Shown here: piece by piece, positions 8,025 to 15,904 of the stretch
Layout of the letters: each line of letters begins with the position of its first letter
How positions within the stretch are numbered: the stretch's first letter is position 1
NCBI RefSeq assembly: GCF_018860665.1
Contig: NZ_JAHKPK010000040.1
Location: 41,675-105,674 of the forward strand
Length of the DNA stretch: 64,000 nucleotides
Direction: 5' to 3'
Source of the DNA: Pacificibacter marinus
GTDB taxonomy: Bacteria; Pseudomonadota; Alphaproteobacteria; Rhodobacterales; Rhodobacteraceae
The notes under the pieces: model-generated
The model's input: the letters and a program-made list of their open reading frames with translations, nothing else
What the model was told of the DNA's origin: nothing
The model's database searches: none
Program-made: the position numbers and the translations under genes

Positions 8025-8797
8025 CAGTGATCCACGTTCCCGAACCCATGCTCATCAAAAATCGCGCGGGCCTCTGGTGACGCAAGATATGCAGCGAATT
8101 CAGACGCCGCCACTGTCGCGGGCGCGATCACAGCGGCGGGATAAACGATGGGAGCATGGCTGGCCTGAGGAAACTGCGCAACAACGGATACACGCGCTTC
8201 GCTTAGTGCATCTGTTGCGTAGACAATCCCCAATGGAGCCTCGCCCCGCGCCACCAAAGCCAAGGCACTCCGCACATTATCTGTTTGTGCAACATGCGTC
8301 GACAGGCTGTCCCAAAGCCCCAAGTTGACCAATGCCGACTTGCCGTAAATGCCCGCAGGCACGGCCTCGACAAACCCCATCGCCATAGGGCCTGCTTCAA
8401 GCAGACCAACAAAATCGATGTCATCGATCGACGTTTTTGGCATGTCCGCATCTTTAGGTACGATCAGCACAAGTTGGTTGGTCAACAAAGTGACACGGCT
8501 ATCTGCGTCAAGCAGACCTTCAGTGGCAAGCTGGTCCATCCAATCGGTATTGGCACTGATAAAGACATTGGCGGGTGCGCCCCGTTCGATTTGGCGCGCA
8601 AGAGCTGACGAGCTCGCGAAAGACAGCAATACCTTATGATCAGATACGAGTTCGAACTCTATCGCGACGTCATCCAAAGCTGCTTTAAGACTGGCGGCTG
8701 CGAACACCGTCACAGTGTCAGCCTGCGCTGATCCCAGCCCTGCCAGCAGAACACAGGCAGCACCTTGTATCACAGAACAGATGAAACGTATGGGCAT
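8024..8797 (-). CDS. modA: Molybdate ABC transporter substrate-binding protein ModA
   Basis: Periplasmic molybdate-binding protein, 257 residues, first gene of modABC. A signal peptide ends at SAQA, followed by the family start VFAAASLKAALDDVA. Ligand-loop features include SFASSSALARQIERGAPANVFISAN and GFVEAVPAGIYGKSALVNLGLW. In this family two serines and backbone amides bind the oxyanion; tungstate is normally also accepted. The 285 bases upstream show no molybdate-responsive operator that I can define with confidence. Confidence 0.93.
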   Translation of the reverse strand: MPIRFICSVIQGAACVLLAGLGSAQADTVTVFAAASLKAALDDVAIEFELVSDHKVLLSFASSSALARQIERGAPANVFISANTDWMDQLATEGLLDADSRVTLLTNQLVLIVPKDADMPKTSIDDIDFVGLLEAGPMAMGFVEAVPAGIYGKSALVNLGLWDSLSTHVAQTDNVRSALALVARGEAPLGIVYATDALSEARVSVVAQFPQASHAPIVYPAAVIAPATVAASEFAAYLASPEARAIFDEHGFGNVDH

Positions 8798-9083
8798 AAA
8801 CCCCCTAGTCGTAGTTGCACGGCATCATTGCCTATCACTACATCACAAGCCAAAGGGCTGCAAAGCAAGGCCTATTTACAAATGACCTCGGTCGACGACG
8901 AGAAAACACATGCAGTGAAGTTAGTGCCTTAAGGCCCAAGATCGCCGCTCCCACAAGATTTAAAGTTTTCGCCCTATGAATCACAATACCTGCGCAGTAA
9001 CATTGCGCCGATACCGATCATCAAGACGAACACTTCACTCTTTTACTTTTCCTGCTGTGCAGCTGCTGAGGACGCATTCGAAG

Positions 9084-9290
9084 ATGAAACAAGTGCCTAA
9101 AGAAACGACCGACGATGCCTTGATCCGTGAATTTTTGGAAAAAGGCGGCAGTATCAGCAAGGGCAAAACCAAGCCCATGCCAAATGAACTTCGCATCAGT
9201 AACAACGCTTGGAACACCAAGCTGACCAAAGAAGAAAAAGCGTCTATGGCCGCGCCGACTGGGCCTGTTCCTAAAATTCCTAAGAAATAA
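9084..9290 (+). CDS. Small conserved-looking basic protein, unknown function
   Basis: A 68-residue soluble, lysine-rich protein starting MKQVPKETTDDALIREFLEKGG and ending in PKIPKK. I do not recognise the family with certainty. The frame is open further upstream (to 8976), but that extension is low-quality sequence rich in Arg, Thr and Cys, and the internal ATG at 9084 gives the sensible start, with a weak GAGG upstream. It is a single gene, followed by a strong hairpin terminator shared with the convergent helicase gene. Low hydrophobicity and charge suggest a cytosolic protein. Confidence 0.6.
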   Translation: MKQVPKETTDDALIREFLEKGGSISKGKTKPMPNELRISNNAWNTKLTKEEKASMAAPTGPVPKIPKK

Positions 9291-9319
9291 GGCCACTAGG
9301 TATTAGGTTTACGAACAGA

Positions 9320-9351
9320 AAAAAGCCGAGCATTTGACTGCTCGGCTTTTT
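9320..9351. terminator. Bidirectional intrinsic terminator
   Basis: Perfect 13-bp stem: AAAAAGCCGAGCA (9320-9332) pairs with TGCTCGGCTTTTT (9339-9351) around the loop tttgac. It has A and T runs on both sides and lies between two convergent genes, so it can end transcription from either strand. Confidence 0.9.
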
Positions 9352-9373
9352 CATTTAGTTCAGCGCAGGCGGT

Positions 9374-11416
9374 TTAGCCTTTGCGTTTTGGGGCCGCAGC
9401 ACCACCCTTAGGCTTGCCGTATTTCGCAGCAGGCTTGCCGCCAGCTGGTTTGCCACCGCTTGGCTTACCCGCATAAGGTTTACCGCCACCAGGCTTGCCA
9501 GCACCAGCCGGTTTCTTGCTGTACACACGTTTGGAAGGATCGCCTGCCCCAGCGGCAAATGATTTCTTCTCGTAAGGCTTTTTCGCTTTGTCGCTCACAG
9601 CGCCATCGCGAGTTGGGTCTTCGAACTTTTTCTTAAATGGCTTTTTCTCGTAAGGTTTTTTGTCGCCATCTGCGGATTTCGCATAGGGCTTTTTATCGCC
9701 ATACTCTTTTTTCGCATAAGGCTTTTTGTCGCCAAACGATTTCTTTTCATACGGTTTTTTATCGCCGAATGATTTCTTTTCGTATGGCTTTTTCTCAAAT
9801 GGCTTTTTGCCACCACCAGAACGATCACCACCCAAGTCAGGCATCGTCGCCAAACGGGTCGCTTTCACGTTTTCTTCCAAAATACCGTTATCAAGCGCAG
9901 CTTCAAAACCATCTGCAGCAGCTTCTTTCAACTCAACAAAGCTCTGTGTGTCGCGAATACGGATCGCGCCGATAGAGGTTTTGTCGATGTTGCCAGCACG
10001 ACAAACCAACGGCAAAAGCCAACGCGGCTCTGCACGATCATCACGACCAACAGACAGGGCGAACCAAACAGATTTGCCAAAGTCTTCGCGTTGTGCACGC
10101 TCTGGACGTTCACCTGGCTTTGGTGCAGGACCGAGTTCCTCTGGCGCGGACACGCCAGCACGATACAAACGCAAGTACGCTGCAGCGATTTTCTCTGGCG
10201 AATGCATTTCCAGCATTTTGGCTGCAAACACGGCCTCTTTTTCAGACGGTTCAGCCATCAATGCCTCATCTGTCAAAAGCTTCTCTTCGTCTTTCGCCAA
10301 AATCATCTCTGCGCTTGGCGCCTCAACCCATTCAGCCTGCAATTTGGCCCAGCCAAGCAAACGTGTGGCTTTGGATTTCATCTTTGGCGGAACGATCAGC
10401 GCAGAAATCCCTTTGCGACCAGCACGACCCGTACGGCCAGAACGGTGCAACAAAGTTTCGGCATTGGTTGGCAATTCAGCGTGAATAACCAATTCCAAGT
10501 TCGGCAAATCAATCCCGCGCGCAGCAACGTCAGTCGCCACACAAACACGCGCACGACCATCGCGCATGGCTTGCAAAGCATGCGAGCGCTCAGATTGGCT
10601 CAACTCACCAGACAGGCAGACAACCGAAAAACCACGGTTGGCAAAACGGGCTGTCAAACGCGCCACAGAAGCACGGGTGTTGGCAAACACGATGGCGTTT
10701 TCCGCATCATGGTAACGCAACATATTGATAATAGCGTTTTCTTCGTCACGCGGAGATACTGACAGGGCTTGGTAAGAGATATCAGCGTGCTGTTTGGCAC
10801 CAGCAGCAGTGTTCACACGCACAGCGTCACGTTGATATTGCTTGGCCAATTTCGCGATCATCGCAGGCACAGTGGCCGAGAACATCAAGGTGCGACGCTC
10901 GACGGGCGCCTCGCCCAACATGAATTCCAAGTCTTCGCGAAACCCCAGATCAAGCATCTCATCAGCTTCATCAAGAATAATCGCGCGCAAGCCCGACATA
11001 TCCAAAGAGCCGCGCTGAATGTGATCCCGCAAACGGCCCGGCGTGCCGACAACGATATGCGCGCCACGTTCAAGGGTGCGTTTCTCATCACGGTAGTCCA
11101 TGCCACCCACACAAGACGCCAATTTCGCGCCTGCTTTGGCGTAAAGCCATTCAAGTTCGCGTTTCACTTGGAACGCCAATTCGCGGGTCGGCGCGATAAC
11201 CAAGGCCATCGGTGCCTCGGCACGATCAAAACGTTCTGCCTCGCCCAAAAGAGTGTGCGCGATGGCCAAACCGAAACCAACAGTTTTGCCTGAGCCGGTT
11301 TGCGCAGAGACCAAAAGATCCGCGTCTTGCAACGCAGGATCGTTCACCGCCTCTTGGACTGGGGTGAGGGTGTCATAGCCGCGCTCGGCAAGGGCGTCGG
11401 AAAGGGCTGTAATCAT
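9374..11416 (-). CDS. DEAD-box ATP-dependent RNA helicase, DbpA/CsdA-like with basic repeat tail
   Basis: RNA helicase of about 680 residues. Motifs in order: Q motif TLTPVQEAV, motif I AQTGSGKT, Ia APTRELAFQV, Ib TPGRL, II DEADEMLD, III SAT, IV IVFANTR, V ATDVAARGIDLP and VI HRSGRTGRAG. After the core comes a DbpA-type RNA-binding domain (WLLPLVCRAGNIDKTSIGAIRI). The last 170 residues are a Lys/Tyr/Phe/Gly-rich tail with KKPYEKKSFGD units and then GKPxGGKP units, likely to bind RNA nonspecifically. Family members remodel rRNA or act in the cold. I chose the ATG at 11416 (MITALSDALAERGYDTLTPVQ); the frame stays open to 11593, and no strong ribosome site decides it. Confidence 0.9.
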   Translation of the reverse strand: MITALSDALAERGYDTLTPVQEAVNDPALQDADLLVSAQTGSGKTVGFGLAIAHTLLGEAERFDRAEAPMALVIAPTRELAFQVKRELEWLYAKAGAKLASCVGGMDYRDEKRTLERGAHIVVGTPGRLRDHIQRGSLDMSGLRAIILDEADEMLDLGFREDLEFMLGEAPVERRTLMFSATVPAMIAKLAKQYQRDAVRVNTAAGAKQHADISYQALSVSPRDEENAIINMLRYHDAENAIVFANTRASVARLTARFANRGFSVVCLSGELSQSERSHALQAMRDGRARVCVATDVAARGIDLPNLELVIHAELPTNAETLLHRSGRTGRAGRKGISALIVPPKMKSKATRLLGWAKLQAEWVEAPSAEMILAKDEEKLLTDEALMAEPSEKEAVFAAKMLEMHSPEKIAAAYLRLYRAGVSAPEELGPAPKPGERPERAQREDFGKSVWFALSVGRDDRAEPRWLLPLVCRAGNIDKTSIGAIRIRDTQSFVELKEAAADGFEAALDNGILEENVKATRLATMPDLGGDRSGGGKKPFEKKPYEKKSFGDKKPYEKKSFGDKKPYAKKEYGDKKPYAKSADGDKKPYEKKPFKKKFEDPTRDGAVSDKAKKPYEKKSFAAGAGDPSKRVYSKKPAGAGKPGGGKPYAGKPSGGKPAGGKPAAKYGKPKGGAAAPKRKG
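9640..9830. repeat. In-frame low-complexity repeats of the helicase tail
   Basis: Short imperfect tandem units encoding KKPYEKKSFGD and KKPYAKKEYGD (about 33 bp each) fill this stretch of the helicase gene. They are read from the translation and vary in sequence between copies. Confidence 0.7.
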
Positions 11417-11804
11417 GGGAGATGCGTGTCCGTATTGGGCAATTGCCGCATGCGCGGAAAGACCGGAGGTAAGAAAGATGCCCTGATACGGCAAGAAGGC
11501 CGACTTGTATAGGGGCAAAGCATATCTTTGGCTTAACATCGTTATACGTTTAGTGTATTGGGCCGCGCCTTGTACTGCAGGCACCTTCGGCAAAGCACTT
11601 ATCGAAGAGGACGATTATGAAGCCGTGGAAACAAGTTGGAGTTGGTACACTTATCCGATAACTGGTGACACCAGTTGGCAAACCGCGCAAGTTTAGTATG
11701 CGCTATTTTGTGGCAGTCGGCAAAACGGGTATTGGTGGTAACGGCAGCTAGGCTACGCATCGCGCCCACCCTATCCGGTTATTTGTATGACAGAGGCTCG
11801 CGCC
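11417..11804. other. Intergenic leader region of the helicase gene
   Basis: This 388-bp gap holds the upstream region of the helicase gene and the 3' side of the flavin-reductase gene. The helicase frame continues open to 11593 but looks non-coding beyond 11416. The only clear structure is a 17-bp palindrome at 11660-11676. I see no RNA gene. Confidence 0.5.
11660..11676. promoter_or_regulatory. 17-bp perfect palindrome, possible operator
   Basis: AACTGGTG, a central A, then CACCAGTT: eight-base perfect arms. It lies about 245 bp upstream of the helicase start. The form suits a dimeric repressor, but no regulator gene is adjacent and the ligand is unknown. There is no T run, so it is not a typical terminator. 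Confidence 0.4.
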
Positions 11805-12455
11805 TCATTTCAGCGGCGCGTTTCGTTGCGAAGGATCGCGCCCGAATGCTTTGGTCGGAAGACCATGCGCGCGCTGAGCTTTCGCCGCCTTGCTCCACCA
11901 GAACATCTGTTCCAGCGTACGACCAAAGTAAGATTCCCACTCTGCCACGTCAGCATCCGCTCCGAACGATCCGTCTTCTTCAAAGACGTCCTGTGCGTGC
12001 GGAATGTAGATCATCGCTGACACCGGCAGGCATCCCAATTCGCTCAGATAGGTCCGCATATTGACCGACGCCCGCGCACCGCCCCACTGGCCTGCGGAAT
12101 AGGTCACGATGGCGCTGGGTTTGAACGCAAAACTCGAGCTTGCGAAGTGGTTGAGCAGGTTGGCAAGCGCGGGGCTCATTGAATGGTTGTATTCTGGGCT
12201 GACCATCACATAACAATCAGCAGCTTCAATTTTCTCGGCAAGACGCTGCATCGCCACAGGTGCTTTCCCAGCGGAATAGGCAAAGTGCGGCTTGAATACG
12301 GTAGGCAGATCGAGATCCAGCGGATCGATGACTTCTACGTCAACCTCAGCACCTTCAAGCAGCCTCGCCATCGCTGCTGCGACGCGCGCGCCAAGCCTAG
12401 CCGGACGTGGCGGCGTGCTCTCGCGGACCGATCCTAGAAATACGATGACTTTCAT
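11805..12455 (-). CDS. NADPH-dependent FMN reductase family protein
   Basis: Flavodoxin-fold oxidoreductase of about 216 residues. The N-terminal MKVIVFLGSVRES is the family phosphate-binding loop for FMN (GSxR), and MVSPEYNHSMSPALANLLNHF corresponds to the conserved PEYN-x-S-x-P-x-LKN motif. SAGQWGGARA matches the later loop. The family reduces FMN, quinones or azo compounds using NAD(P)H. I chose the ATG at 12455; an ATG five codons earlier is also possible and neither has a strong ribosome site. The C terminus (KAAKAQRAHGLPTKAFGRDPSQ) is a polar extension. It appears to be a single gene beside the response-regulator gene at 12484. Confidence 0.82.
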   Translation of the reverse strand: MKVIVFLGSVRESTPPRPARLGARVAAAMARLLEGAEVDVEVIDPLDLDLPTVFKPHFAYSAGKAPVAMQRLAEKIEAADCYVMVSPEYNHSMSPALANLLNHFASSSFAFKPSAIVTYSAGQWGGARASVNMRTYLSELGCLPVSAMIYIPHAQDVFEEDGSFGADADVAEWESYFGRTLEQMFWWSKAAKAQRAHGLPTKAFGRDPSQRNAPLK

Positions 12456-12483
12456 ATGTGTCTGGCCCATATTCGGCCTGCCG

Positions 12484-12867
12484 CTATTGGCAATCGTCCC
12501 AAATTTTCAAAAGCTCTGCGGGAAGTTCCATCGGCTCAAATGGCTTGAGGATGATACCCTTGGCGCCAAGTTCCCTAAGCTGACCAAAATCAGCACGTGA
12601 TGCCTTTGCCGTCACAAAAACGATAGGTACATCTGCAAAACGATCCCGTTTTCTGAGCTGCTTTAGCGTCTCGACGCCATCCATGACGGGCATCATAACG
12701 TCCAGTAACACCATATCTGGCGTCACATCAGGGTCCCAGTCGAGTGCATCTTGACCGCAACTGAATTGCTGCACATTAAAGCCACCCACAAGCTCAAGAG
12801 ACATGCGTGTAATTTCACGTATGTCAGGATCATCTTCAACGTGCATGATGTTCTGAAGTGCTTTCAT
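12484..12867 (-). CDS. Single-domain response regulator (CheY-like receiver)
   Basis: A stand-alone receiver of 127 residues with no output domain. The acidic pocket is EDD near the N terminus, the phosphoacceptor Asp is in MVLLDVMMPVMDG, the conserved Thr/Ser is in IVFVTAKAS and the Lys is in GIILKPFEP. Such proteins pass phosphate within a relay or bind a partner. It lies next to a signalling island with a second receiver protein, a lone Hpt protein and three histidine kinases, and is the probable relay partner of one of them; which one cannot be read from sequence. Confidence 0.9.
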   Translation of the reverse strand: MKALQNIMHVEDDPDIREITRMSLELVGGFNVQQFSCGQDALDWDPDVTPDMVLLDVMMPVMDGVETLKQLRKRDRFADVPIVFVTAKASRADFGQLRELGAKGIILKPFEPMELPAELLKIWDDCQ

Positions 12868-13103
12868 GCGGCGATCTTATATGCACCGCACTGAGAAACA
12901 AGCACATTATATGTCTCTCGGTGATTTTAAACCGCATGAACCGCGAAAAAAAAGTAGTTAAAATCTTCAATTCTTAATTTAGCCACACTTTGACCCAATT
13001 TGTTAGGGAATGTCACCCTAAAGTTGAATGCAGGTACAAAACGATACGATTCATGAAACAATCGTAGTGAAGCCGCAGAGCAGATATTATTTTGGAGACT
13101 ATG

Positions 13104-14093
13104 ATGTCACTTCTAGTTGTCGACGATGATCGCAATATTCTGGAATTAATGGCGGCAATTCTGGCGTCTCAAGGGTACGAAGACGTTGTCTATGCGCAAA
13201 GCGGCGAAGAGGCGTTGAACTTGATCAACCAAGGGCAACACCGCTTCTCGACCTTTATCTTGGATATTCAAATGCCAGGCATGGACGGGGTCGATTTGTG
13301 TGGTAGAATTCGTGCCATCAGCGAACACCGCCGCACCCCGATTATCATGCTCACAGCTATGAGAGATAAAGAGCACATCGATGCAGCCTTTTTGCGTGGT
13401 GCCACGGATTATCTAACTAAACCGATAGATACGACCGATCTCAATGCGCGACTAAACGTTGCGCAGCTTCTTTTCAATGAACAGCAATCCGCGTTGAATG
13501 CGACACGCCGCGAGGAAAACCTGCGCTTGGACATGGGCAACAAGTCCAATTCGGATTCGCATTTTGATCTGGCTGATGCCGTTACAATTTATGACGTTCC
13601 ACGCGTACTCGGCAGTCTTGAAATGGAAAACTACCTACACCGCCTGTCTCGGGGCAAACGTTTTATGTGTGGGGCGATTTGTTTTCAAATTCAAAAGCGC
13701 GAACGCCTTTTCTCGATGACCTCTCCCTTGGAATTCCATGGGATTTTGACCGATGTTGCAGAAGCCATTTTCGAAAGCTTGCGCAGCCACAATGTTATGA
13801 TTTCCTACTTTGGCAACGGACAGTATGTTGCAATCTTACCCCGCACGCTTCATCTTGACGAAGCGGAACTGGAACTCAAATTATCATTAACTTTGAACGA
13901 ATTCGGCCTGATCGGCGGGGATACCGTGCCTTTGGATGTCACGGTTAGAGTGGGTGAAACTGTCAGAATGTCGATGTTTGATGCCTCTCCTGAGGCCCTT
14001 ATTGCCCGTGCGATATCGAAAGCCGAACTTAAGAGTGCCGAGCCGCGTTCTTTGCCAATGTTCGACCCCAAAAGACTATCCATGCGTAGCTAA
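13104..14093 (+). CDS. Response regulator with degenerate GGDEF-like C-terminal domain
   Basis: About 329 residues. The N-terminal receiver (1-120) has VVDDD, the phosphoacceptor in FILDIQMPGMDG, then MLTAM and DYLTKPID. The C-terminal 180 residues look like a diguanylate-cyclase fold: ISYFGNGQYVAILPRT sits where RxGGDEFxxxLP is expected, and VTVRVGETVRMS followed by PEALIARAISKAELKSA matches the terminal SxGxA and AD-AL-AK part. The GGDEF signature is absent, so cyclase activity is unlikely and a sensory or binding role is inferred. The ATG at 13104 follows TTGGAG; 13101 is an alternative. Confidence 0.78.
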   Translation: MSLLVVDDDRNILELMAAILASQGYEDVVYAQSGEEALNLINQGQHRFSTFILDIQMPGMDGVDLCGRIRAISEHRRTPIIMLTAMRDKEHIDAAFLRGATDYLTKPIDTTDLNARLNVAQLLFNEQQSALNATRREENLRLDMGNKSNSDSHFDLADAVTIYDVPRVLGSLEMENYLHRLSRGKRFMCGAICFQIQKRERLFSMTSPLEFHGILTDVAEAIFESLRSHNVMISYFGNGQYVAILPRTLHLDEAELELKLSLTLNEFGLIGGDTVPLDVTVRVGETVRMSMFDASPEALIARAISKAELKSAEPRSLPMFDPKRLSMRS

Positions 14094-14145
14094 ACGTTTG
14101 GGCCGCAGTCCTTAGAAACATTAACGGTTTTGTGTCGATAGGCTT

Positions 14146-14505
14146 ATGATAAACAAAAAACACTCTCAGACAGCGATAGAGCAAAAGCTGGCCCAAACCC
14201 TCGAGCGTACGAAACAACGCTTCATTGTCGACTTAAATCACAAGATTGCTGAAATAGAGACGATTCAGATCTTAATACAAAACGAGACAGAGCGTCAAAA
14301 CGCTTTGGCTCGTTTGGCGTTTATAACACATAGATTCAGTGGGATCGCGGCAACTCTGGGGCTTCAAAGCATAGGGGACTGTGCTGCTGAAATCGAACAA
14401 CAGATTGCAAGCTTCATTCAGACGCCAACCCAACTAAGCATTCTATCGGGCCGTATCGAAAAACTTCTTGATCTGATGGAAGATGCGATCGTAAAGGCCC
14501 TATAA
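14146..14505 (+). CDS. Histidine-containing phosphotransfer (Hpt) domain protein
   Basis: An all-helical protein of 119 residues. ITHRFSGIAATLGLQSIGDCAAEIEQQI at about 60-87 matches the Hpt consensus (A-H-x-L-K-G-S-A-x-x-L-G), with His62 as predicted phosphoacceptor; the usual Lys of the KGS element is replaced (HRFSG). The first 50 residues form a likely long amphipathic helix. It is 52 bases downstream of the receiver/GGDEF-like gene in the same direction and converges with the histidine kinase gene after it. Expected to shuttle phosphate between a hybrid or receiver and a final regulator. Confidence 0.72.
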   Translation: MINKKHSQTAIEQKLAQTLERTKQRFIVDLNHKIAEIETIQILIQNETERQNALARLAFITHRFSGIAATLGLQSIGDCAAEIEQQIASFIQTPTQLSILSGRIEKLLDLMEDAIVKAL

Positions 14506-14554
14506 GACACTCAATAGCGCACTGTTGCCAGTCTCAGCCACGCTCAGCGCAGGC

Positions 14555-14584
14555 ATAAACAGTACTGGAATAAACAGTACAGGC
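14555..14584. repeat. Two tandem 15-bp direct repeats
   Basis: ATAAACAGTACTGGA (14555-14569) is followed directly by ATAAACAGTACAGGC (14570-14584), 13 of 15 bases alike. They lie between the convergent Hpt and kinase genes. No function is evident. Confidence 0.6.
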
Positions 14585-14618
14585 CAGCCCATTATCTCAT
14601 TTTTTAGGTTAAACAATC

Positions 14619-15728
14619 TTAGTCATGCTTGGGCATGTCGACACGGAACACCGTGCCCTTACCCTCTTCCGTTTCAAACGAAATGGCCCCACCCAACTGT
14701 TCGATCAATGTGCGCACGATGTTCAACCCAAGGCCAGAACTGCCCACGGTTTGATCATTGCCCCAGCTTGCTTTTGTGAATCGCTCAAACAGGTTGTCTC
14801 GCAGGTCAACCGGGATTCCGGCTCCGTGATCACGAACGAAAACCGCGACACTTCCATCTGACGCTTGCGCCCAAATTTCGACGGAATTACCGCGCTCGGA
14901 TGCTTTCACAGCATTGGACAATAGATTGGACAGAATTTTTGTCAGTTGAGATGGAACAGCACAAACGGACAGCGCCGCATCCGTGGGGCGCATCTGAACA
15001 TCAACACCGTGATAAGAGCCGTAACCTTGATGGGTGACGACAAGACTTTCCAGTAGCGGCGCAATTTTGATCACCTCGCTCTCACGAATGTCGCCAATTT
15101 GCGCGTTTTCACTCAGGTCAAGAATTTCCTGAATGAGATCAAGCATCCGGTCACTGTTAGATCCCGCGATATTTAGAAGCATTTGTGCTTTTTCTGTCAG
15201 CGGACCAACCAAGCCGGATTTCAACAGATCAAGCGCCCCTTTGATACTGGTCAATGGCGTGCGCAATTCGTGAGTGATAACCGCATTCATTTCTCTGCGA
15301 AGATATTCTATTCTCTCTTGATCCGTTTCAATATGAAATATGACGACCAAATACGCGTCGCCAACCTTATCTGAGGTGGTAAAAACATAACCATTGAAAC
15401 GTTGCCCTTCGAATAGGGGATGGGTGCGAAATGCTGTGCGTCCAACGGCTTGCGCCACATTCAATACGGCCTCATCGGCCAAAAGGTTATGAAAAAAACC
15501 ACTCTCATGAAGATGCAATGCCGCTGCTGTCGCAGATCCATTTCCAAAGGCAGCGCGCGCCGCCCAGTTTATATAAACCGGCTTTTCTAATGTGGTCTCA
15601 AATACGATTACATTCTCGGACATTCCTTCCCACAAAGCATTCTGAAAATCAGACTGTTCCTGAGTGAAGACCTCATCCCCGTTCTCTAATGAAAACGCCC
15701 GCACGTCATTATCGAAATTACCTACCAT
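14619..15728 (-). CDS. Sensor histidine kinase, PAS-like input, soluble
   Basis: Kinase of 369 residues without predicted membrane helices. The N-terminal 130 residues resemble a PAS sensor (ENVIVFETTLEKPVYINWAARAAFGN). The dimerisation box is VITHELRTPLTSIKGALDLLKSG with the phosphorylated His, and the ATPase domain has the N box LSNLLSNAVKAS, G1 VRDHGAGIP, F box LFERFTKA and G2 GSSGLGLNIVRTLIEQLGG. It ends shortly after the ATPase domain, with no receiver. It is convergent to the Hpt gene and head-to-tail downstream of the large CHASE kinase. Confidence 0.9.
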   Translation of the reverse strand: MVGNFDNDVRAFSLENGDEVFTQEQSDFQNALWEGMSENVIVFETTLEKPVYINWAARAAFGNGSATAAALHLHESGFFHNLLADEAVLNVAQAVGRTAFRTHPLFEGQRFNGYVFTTSDKVGDAYLVVIFHIETDQERIEYLRREMNAVITHELRTPLTSIKGALDLLKSGLVGPLTEKAQMLLNIAGSNSDRMLDLIQEILDLSENAQIGDIRESEVIKIAPLLESLVVTHQGYGSYHGVDVQMRPTDAALSVCAVPSQLTKILSNLLSNAVKASERGNSVEIWAQASDGSVAVFVRDHGAGIPVDLRDNLFERFTKASWGNDQTVGSSGLGLNIVRTLIEQLGGAISFETEEGKGTVFRVDMPKHD

Positions 15729-15904
15729 AATAGTTACCTACAATTTAAAAAATCTGCACTTTTACTATGTCGTCGCAGCATCATGTTTTTAAACAAATAT
15801 CGTCTTGGACAGTAATATGATGCCACAAAACGGCGCGATTATGGTTGGTTTATGATGAAAATATGGTCACGCGCTGCGGCATTCTACCCAAGGTTAAATA
15901 CTAA

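Noticed and set aside
8798..9083. Molybdate-responsive operator upstream of modA
   Set aside because: Searched by eye for a symmetric AT-rich MopAB/ModE-like site; nothing convincing found.
9637..10762. Open frames on the plus strand opposite the helicase gene
   Set aside because: Antisense shadows of the repetitive tail and core; no start signals or domains.
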